Position numbers and translations under genes: made by a program
The notes under the pieces: generated by a model
The model's database searches: none
The model's input: only the letters and a program-made list of their open reading frames with translations
Told to the model about the DNA's origin: nothing
Shown: positions 15,094-18,982 of the stretch, piece by piece
How the letters are laid out: the number at the start of each line of letters is the position of its first letter
Position numbering within the stretch: position 1 is the first letter of the stretch
Assembly: GCA_036279835.1 (NCBI GenBank)
Contig: DASUII010000274.1
Location: 1-18,982 of the forward strand
Direction: 5' to 3'
Length of the DNA: 18,982 nt
Source: GCA-003244245 sp036279835
Lineage (GTDB): Bacteria; Actinomycetota; Actinomycetes; Mycobacteriales; Pseudonocardiaceae

Positions 15094-15921
15094 TCAACCG
15101 GTGTGTCCTGCGACGTCGAGCTGATGCCACCCATCGTCGGGCTGCGCCAAAGCTTTCCCGACCACAGCCGTCCGGGCGGATGCCCGGTCCGCAGCGAGCG
15201 GATCGACGAGACCCCCGTCGTCGTCAAGCCAGCCTTGCGCAGTCCGGATCGCTTTCACGAGCACCGACGACGGAAGTCCGGCGACGGCGCCGAGCGCGCT
15301 CAGCACATCGTCGGGTCGTACCGCAGGGCTGACCTGTCGCACGACCGCCATGAGTATCCCACACTCGCCAAGGTGATCGGGTTCAGGCAGCACCGCCGGA
15401 CCATCCTCGACTTCCAAGGAGACGATCGCCGCCCGCGCGTCGATCGACCGCGGGCCATCCTTGGTGACGCGTTCGACGAGTAACTTCGGGGTGGCGAGCA
15501 GCAGGTCCGCTGCCTCCCGTAGCCGTGCGCCGTCCACTCCGCGGACCTCGATACGCCAGGCGCTGGCATCGATTCGGTCGGCAAGGGCCCCGGGGCCCGC
15601 CAACACGCCCTCAAGCACAGCCAGCCCATCGGGCAGAGCAGCGTCGAGTTGCGCACGAACCATCTCAGGATCGAGGTGCTCCACGAGCGCGATCTCGACA
15701 TACTCCGCCTCACTGGCCGCTCCGGTGGGCGCCGCGCCCAGCCAGGACACTTTCGGATGCGGGTGGTACCCCTGCGAGTACGCCATCGGCAGACCGGCCC
15801 GCCGCAATGCCCGCTCGAAGGCCCTGGCGACGTCACGGTGTGAGGTGAACCGCAATTTGCCACGCTTGGCGTAGCGCAGCCGCACCTTGCAGACCGGTGC
15901 TGCAGACGGGTTGGGGCTCAT
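15094..15921 (-). CDS. TIGR03936/DUF2344 family radical SAM-associated protein
   Basis: A 275-residue protein of the family that accompanies TIGR03960 radical SAM proteins. The N-terminus is typical: KVRLRYAKRGKLRFTSHRDVARAFERALRRAG, then PMAYSQGYHPHPK and a GAASEAEYVEI segment. Members have no assigned reaction; pairing with a B12-binding-domain radical SAM protein suggests a role in RNA or cofactor modification, which is not proven. The ATG at 15921 has AGAGG six bases upstream. An in-frame ATG at 15969 would add 16 residues encoded by a 46-bp palindromic repeat and is rejected. In relatives the two genes are usually adjacent; here a plus-strand protease gene lies between. It is followed by rne after 131 bp. 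Confidence 0.88.
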   Translation of the reverse strand: MSPNPSAAPVCKVRLRYAKRGKLRFTSHRDVARAFERALRRAGLPMAYSQGYHPHPKVSWLGAAPTGAASEAEYVEIALVEHLDPEMVRAQLDAALPDGLAVLEGVLAGPGALADRIDASAWRIEVRGVDGARLREAADLLLATPKLLVERVTKDGPRSIDARAAIVSLEVEDGPAVLPEPDHLGECGILMAVVRQVSPAVRPDDVLSALGAVAGLPSSVLVKAIRTAQGWLDDDGGLVDPLAADRASARTAVVGKALAQPDDGWHQLDVAGHTG

Positions 15922-15930
15922 TCGAAACCT

Positions 15931-15976
15931 CTCGTGAGTGCGTAAGAGTGTTCTAGCACTCAACGCCACTCACGAC
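15931..15976 (+). repeat. 46-bp palindromic repeat, copy 2 (between DUF2344 gene and protease gene)
   Basis: The arms TCGTGAGTG (15932-15940) and CACTCACGA (15967-15975) are perfect inverted repeats, with an inner GAGTG/CACTC pair. It matches the reverse complement of 8796-8841 at 40 of 46 positions. It starts nine bases upstream of the DUF2344 start codon, directly beside its ribosome site, and lies in the divergent gap before the protease gene. Confidence 0.8.
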
Positions 15977-16063
15977 CCCGGTGTGGGACGCGCCCGGGGC
16001 GCCTTACTAGGGTCACGGCGACCTTTCCACGGGCGCAGGCCCTGTCCCACCGGGAGGCTGCGG

Positions 16064-17569
16064 GTGTTGCTCCGGCTCCTCCGAGTCGTCGCGGTGCTGG
16101 CAGCCGTGGTCGCCTTGGCTGGTCCGGCAATCTCAACGGTCACCGCCATGGCATCCGCGGTGACGGACTGTGAGTCGACCGGCCCCGTGCTGCGCTACGT
16201 GGTGCTGTTCGACGCCGAGGCGTCCGCACCGCAGGCGACACGAGCGGTCCGGGCCGCGTGCGGCACCACCACGGCCTACTATCCGCAGATCAGGGTGGGA
16301 GTCGTCACCTCCGCCGAGCCGACATTCCGGACTCGATTCGGCGCCGATCGCGCCTACAGTGCGCAGGCCGAGGCGCTGGTTTCCGCACAGCGGGCAGAGC
16401 TGGCCAGACCGATTCCGCCCACCGCGGCCCGAGCTCCCGAGGCCGCGCAAGCGCTGGGCGTCGACCGGTCGGCCGAGCAGTGGGATATGGCGCTCATCCA
16501 CGCTCCGCAGGCCAGGACAATCAACCGGGGCAGCCCGGAAGTGCTGGTCGGAGTGTTGGACTCGGGGATAGACGCGACCCACCCCGACCTTGCCGCCGCA
16601 GTCGATCCCACCCGATCGGCGGGCTGCCTGTCGGGTGAGCCCGACCAGTCGCGCGGCGCGTGGAGTCCGACCACGTCGGCACACGGCACGCACGTGGCCG
16701 GCACGATTGCCGCGGCCGACGACGGGCGCGGCATCACCGGGGTGGCGCCGGGGGTCCGGTTGGCTTCGGTGAAGGTGGTCGACGACGATGGGTTCATCTA
16801 CCCGGAGTACGCCGTGTGCGGCTTCATGTGGGCCGCCCGGCAGCAGATGCGGATCGCCAACAGCAGCTACTCGCTGGACCCATGGCTGTTGACCTGTTCC
16901 GACGTACCGGGTCAGGCGGTGGCCTACGAAGCCGTCCGGCGCGCGGTCCAGTACGCAACCGCCCATGGCGTGCTGAGCATCGCCGCCGCCGGCAACGAAC
17001 GGATGGATCTGGCCAATCCCCGCCAGGACCTGCGCAGCCCGGACAATGCGCCCGACCCCCGGCCGCGGCCGGTGGACCAACACTGCAACGTGTTGCCCGC
17101 GGAGTTGCCCGGCGTGGTCGCGGTGTCGGCCATCGGCGCCCAGCGCGTCAAGGCGGAGTACAGCTCTTACGGGTCGGGGGTGGTCGCGGTGACGGCCCCT
17201 GGAGGGGACTGGGCGCAACCGTTGGGCGTGGGTTCCAGCGGATGCGTGCTGTCCACCGTTCCTGGCGGGTACGGCTATCTGTGCGGCACGTCCATGGCGG
17301 CGCCGCATGCCTCCGGGGTGGCGGCGCTGCTCGCCTCGGTCCGACCCGAGGCCGGCCCACAGGAGCTGGCCACCCTGCTGCGCGATCAGGCCGACCCGCT
17401 GCCGTGCCCAGCGCGCAGCGCTGACCGCGACGACTTAGCTGCGGGCTGCGCCGGTGACGCCTTTTACGGCCATGGCGTCGTCGACGCGCTGACGGCGGTG
17501 ACTGCGCAACCCGCCGCTGCCCGATCCGACTCAGCGGCCGTTGTCCGCAGCGACCGGACGCAGCGGTAG
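16064..17569 (+). CDS. Secreted S8 family (subtilisin-like) serine protease
   Basis: A 501-residue subtilase. The start is a hydrophobic signal sequence (LLRLLRVVAVLAAVVALAG), then an N-terminal region of about 120 residues that could be a propeptide. The catalytic domain has DSGID (Asp166), HGTHVAG (His207), AAGN (oxyanion Asn311) and GTSMAAPHASG (Ser410), so the triad is complete. There is no C-terminal membrane anchor, so it is probably released outside the cell, unlike mycosins. Several Cys residues (such as 188, 252, 278, 341, 394, 407) may form disulfides. GTG 16064 is chosen because GGGAGG stands six bases upstream and the signal peptide then begins at once; the ATG at 15938 lies in the palindromic repeat. 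The gene splits the two radical SAM-associated genes, and its end overlaps one of them by 39 bp. Confidence 0.9.
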   Translation: MLLRLLRVVAVLAAVVALAGPAISTVTAMASAVTDCESTGPVLRYVVLFDAEASAPQATRAVRAACGTTTAYYPQIRVGVVTSAEPTFRTRFGADRAYSAQAEALVSAQRAELARPIPPTAARAPEAAQALGVDRSAEQWDMALIHAPQARTINRGSPEVLVGVLDSGIDATHPDLAAAVDPTRSAGCLSGEPDQSRGAWSPTTSAHGTHVAGTIAAADDGRGITGVAPGVRLASVKVVDDDGFIYPEYAVCGFMWAARQQMRIANSSYSLDPWLLTCSDVPGQAVAYEAVRRAVQYATAHGVLSIAAAGNERMDLANPRQDLRSPDNAPDPRPRPVDQHCNVLPAELPGVVAVSAIGAQRVKAEYSSYGSGVVAVTAPGGDWAQPLGVGSSGCVLSTVPGGYGYLCGTSMAAPHASGVAALLASVRPEAGPQELATLLRDQADPLPCPARSADRDDLAAGCAGDAFYGHGVVDALTAVTAQPAAARSDSAAVVRSDRTQR

Positions 17570-18982
17570 CAGCTGCCGGCCACTGGGCCCGACCTGGATA
17601 TCGGTGCCCAGCGACGGGCAGACCCCACAGTCGAAGCACGGAGTCCACCGGCAGTCGTCCTGCTCACGGCCCGACAACGCATCCTGCCAGTCGTCCCAGA
17701 GCCAGTCCCGGTCCAAGCCGGAATCCAGGTGGTCCCAGGGCAGAATCTCCTCGAAACCGCGCTCGCGGGTGGTGAACCACTCCAGCGACACTCCCAGCAG
17801 TGTTAGCTCAGCTGCACACGCCGCGACCCACCGGTCGTAGCGGAAGTATTCGCTCCAGCCGTCGAACCGGCCACCGTCACGCCATACTCGCTCAATCACC
17901 CGGCCGACCCGCCGGTCGCCGCGCGACAGTAGTCCCTCGATCAGGGATGGCTTGCCGTCGTGATAGCGCATACCCACGTTGCGGCCGATCTTGCGGTTCG
18001 AGTTGATCTCGGTTCGCAGTTTCCGTAACCGCTGGTCGACGACGTCGGGATGCTCCTGGGCCGCCCACTGAAACGGGGTGTGCGGCTTGGGCACGAAGGC
18101 GCCGATTGAGATCGTGCACCGGATGTCCTTGCTGCCACTGGCGTCCCGGCCGGCCCGGATCACCCGATGGGCCATATGGGCGATCTCCAGCACGTCATCA
18201 TCAGTCTCGGTGGGCAGCCCGCACATAAAGTACAGCTTCACCTGCCGCCAGCCCGCGCCGAAGGCAGTGCAGACGGTGCGGATGAGGTCCTCCTCGGACA
18301 CCATCTTGTTGATCACTCGCCGGATCCGTTCGGAACCGCCCTCGGGGGCGAATGTCAGCCCGGAGCGACGACCGTTGCGGGAGATCTCGTTGGCGAGGTC
18401 GATGTTGAAGGCGTCCACCCGGGTCGACGGCAGGCTCAGGCCGGTGCCGGTGCCCTCGTACTGGTCGGCCAGCCCCTTGGTGATCTCCCGGATCTCCGAG
18501 TGGTCCGCGCTGGACAGCGACAGCAGGCCGACCTCGTCGAACCCGCTGGCCGCCAGACCACGCTCGACCATCTCGCCGATACCTTGGATCGACCGTTCCC
18601 GGACCGGACGGGTGATCATCCCGGCCTGGCAGAACCGGCACCCGCGGGTGCAGCCGCGGAAGATCTCCACGCTCATCCGCTCGTGCACACTCTCCGCGAT
18701 CGGCACCAGCGGCTGCTTCGGGTAGGGCCACTCGTCGAGGTCCATGGTGGTTCGCTTGGCCACCCGCCGTTGGGCCCGTGCGGCGTTGGGGACCACCTCG
18801 GCGATCCGCCCGTCGGGAAGGTAACTGACGTCATAACAACCCGGCAGGTAGACGCCGTCGATCGTAGACAGCCGCCCGAGCAGTTCCGGTCGCCCGCCGG
18901 GGCCCCCGGCAGCCTTCCAGTCCCGCACGACCGCGGTGATCTCCAGGACCGCTTCCTCGCCGTCTCCCACCACGGCGGCGTC
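17531..18982 (-). CDS. TIGR03960 family radical SAM protein, 5' part outside the window
   Basis: The 483 visible residues are the middle and C-terminal part; the start and the expected N-terminal B12-binding-like domain lie beyond the right edge. The radical SAM cluster motif reads GCTRGCRFC (CxxxCxxC, about 18629-18652), which binds the 4Fe-4S cluster that cleaves S-adenosylmethionine. LTFAPEGGSERIRRVINK, and LYFMCGLPTETDDDV later in the barrel, match YgiQ-like proteins. Near the end CRWTPCFDCGVC is a further Cys cluster, possibly a second metal site. The reaction of this family is unknown to me; the DUF2344 protein encoded downstream is its usual partner. Its stop lies 39 bp inside the convergent protease gene. 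Confidence 0.92.
   Translation of the reverse strand, partial: DAAVVGDGEEAVLEITAVVRDWKAAGGPGGRPELLGRLSTIDGVYLPGCYDVSYLPDGRIAEVVPNAARAQRRVAKRTTMDLDEWPYPKQPLVPIAESVHERMSVEIFRGCTRGCRFCQAGMITRPVRERSIQGIGEMVERGLAASGFDEVGLLSLSSADHSEIREITKGLADQYEGTGTGLSLPSTRVDAFNIDLANEISRNGRRSGLTFAPEGGSERIRRVINKMVSEEDLIRTVCTAFGAGWRQVKLYFMCGLPTETDDDVLEIAHMAHRVIRAGRDASGSKDIRCTISIGAFVPKPHTPFQWAAQEHPDVVDQRLRKLRTEINSNRKIGRNVGMRYHDGKPSLIEGLLSRGDRRVGRVIERVWRDGGRFDGWSEYFRYDRWVAACAAELTLLGVSLEWFTTRERGFEEILPWDHLDSGLDRDWLWDDWQDALSGREQDDCRWTPCFDCGVCPSLGTDIQVGPSGRQLLPLRPVAADNGR

Noticed and set aside
13980..15332. Long plus-strand ORF (450 codons) antisense to rne
   Set aside because: It is Ser/Arg-rich low-complexity translation opposite the charged region of the RNase and the end of the DUF2344 gene, with no family signature. 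High-GC bias produces such shadows.
16133..17308. Minus-strand ORF (391 codons) antisense to the protease
   Set aside because: The plus strand has a complete catalytic triad, signal peptide and ribosome site; the antisense product is Arg/His/Gly-rich without recognisable motifs.

Overview
This is high-GC DNA with GTG/TTG starts and a gene order typical of Actinomycetota. On the minus strand, reading right to left, the conserved genes are: a TIGR03960-type radical SAM protein (cut by the right edge), its TIGR03936/DUF2344 partner, RNase E/G, rplU, rpmA, obgE, proB, proA and nadD. The RNase has an N-terminal IF2-like domain and Arg-rich tracts, as expected in actinobacteria. The neighbouring gene types suggest Pseudonocardiales or a relative. 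That placement is an inference.

The left 4.8 kb is accessory. It holds the 3' part of a membrane-anchored metallophosphoesterase-like gene, an alpha/beta hydrolase, a zinc-free medium-chain (MDR) oxidoreductase, a two-domain VOC protein and a 54-residue Cys-rich protein. The block from 1306 to 4839 is bounded by a 22-base direct repeat (21/22 identical). The right copy is the last codons of nadD and the left copy is the end of the metallophosphoesterase frame. rsfS, which usually follows nadD, is absent. The layout resembles an integration, or its remnant, at the 3' end of nadD.

Two more plus-strand genes interrupt the minus-strand backbone. A membrane protein with six roughly 53-residue repeats lies between proA and nadD. 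A secreted subtilisin-like protease lies between the two radical SAM-associated genes. Both run tail-to-tail into the 3' end of a backbone gene, overlapping it by 29 and 39 bp.

The backbone covers translation and RNA processing (rne, rplU, rpmA, obgE), proline synthesis (proB, proA) and NAD synthesis (nadD). obgE and proB overlap by 4 bases. A strong hairpin with a T tract separates rpmA from obgE. A 46-bp palindromic repeat occurs twice in opposite orientation, each time just upstream of a minus-strand start codon (proA and the DUF2344 gene). It also creates false N-terminal extensions in open reading frames. No tRNA, rRNA, CRISPR array, transposase or integrase was recognised. The most unusual observations are the nadD-tail repeat, the palindromic repeat, the diverged ProA and the recent 159-bp duplication inside the repeat protein.
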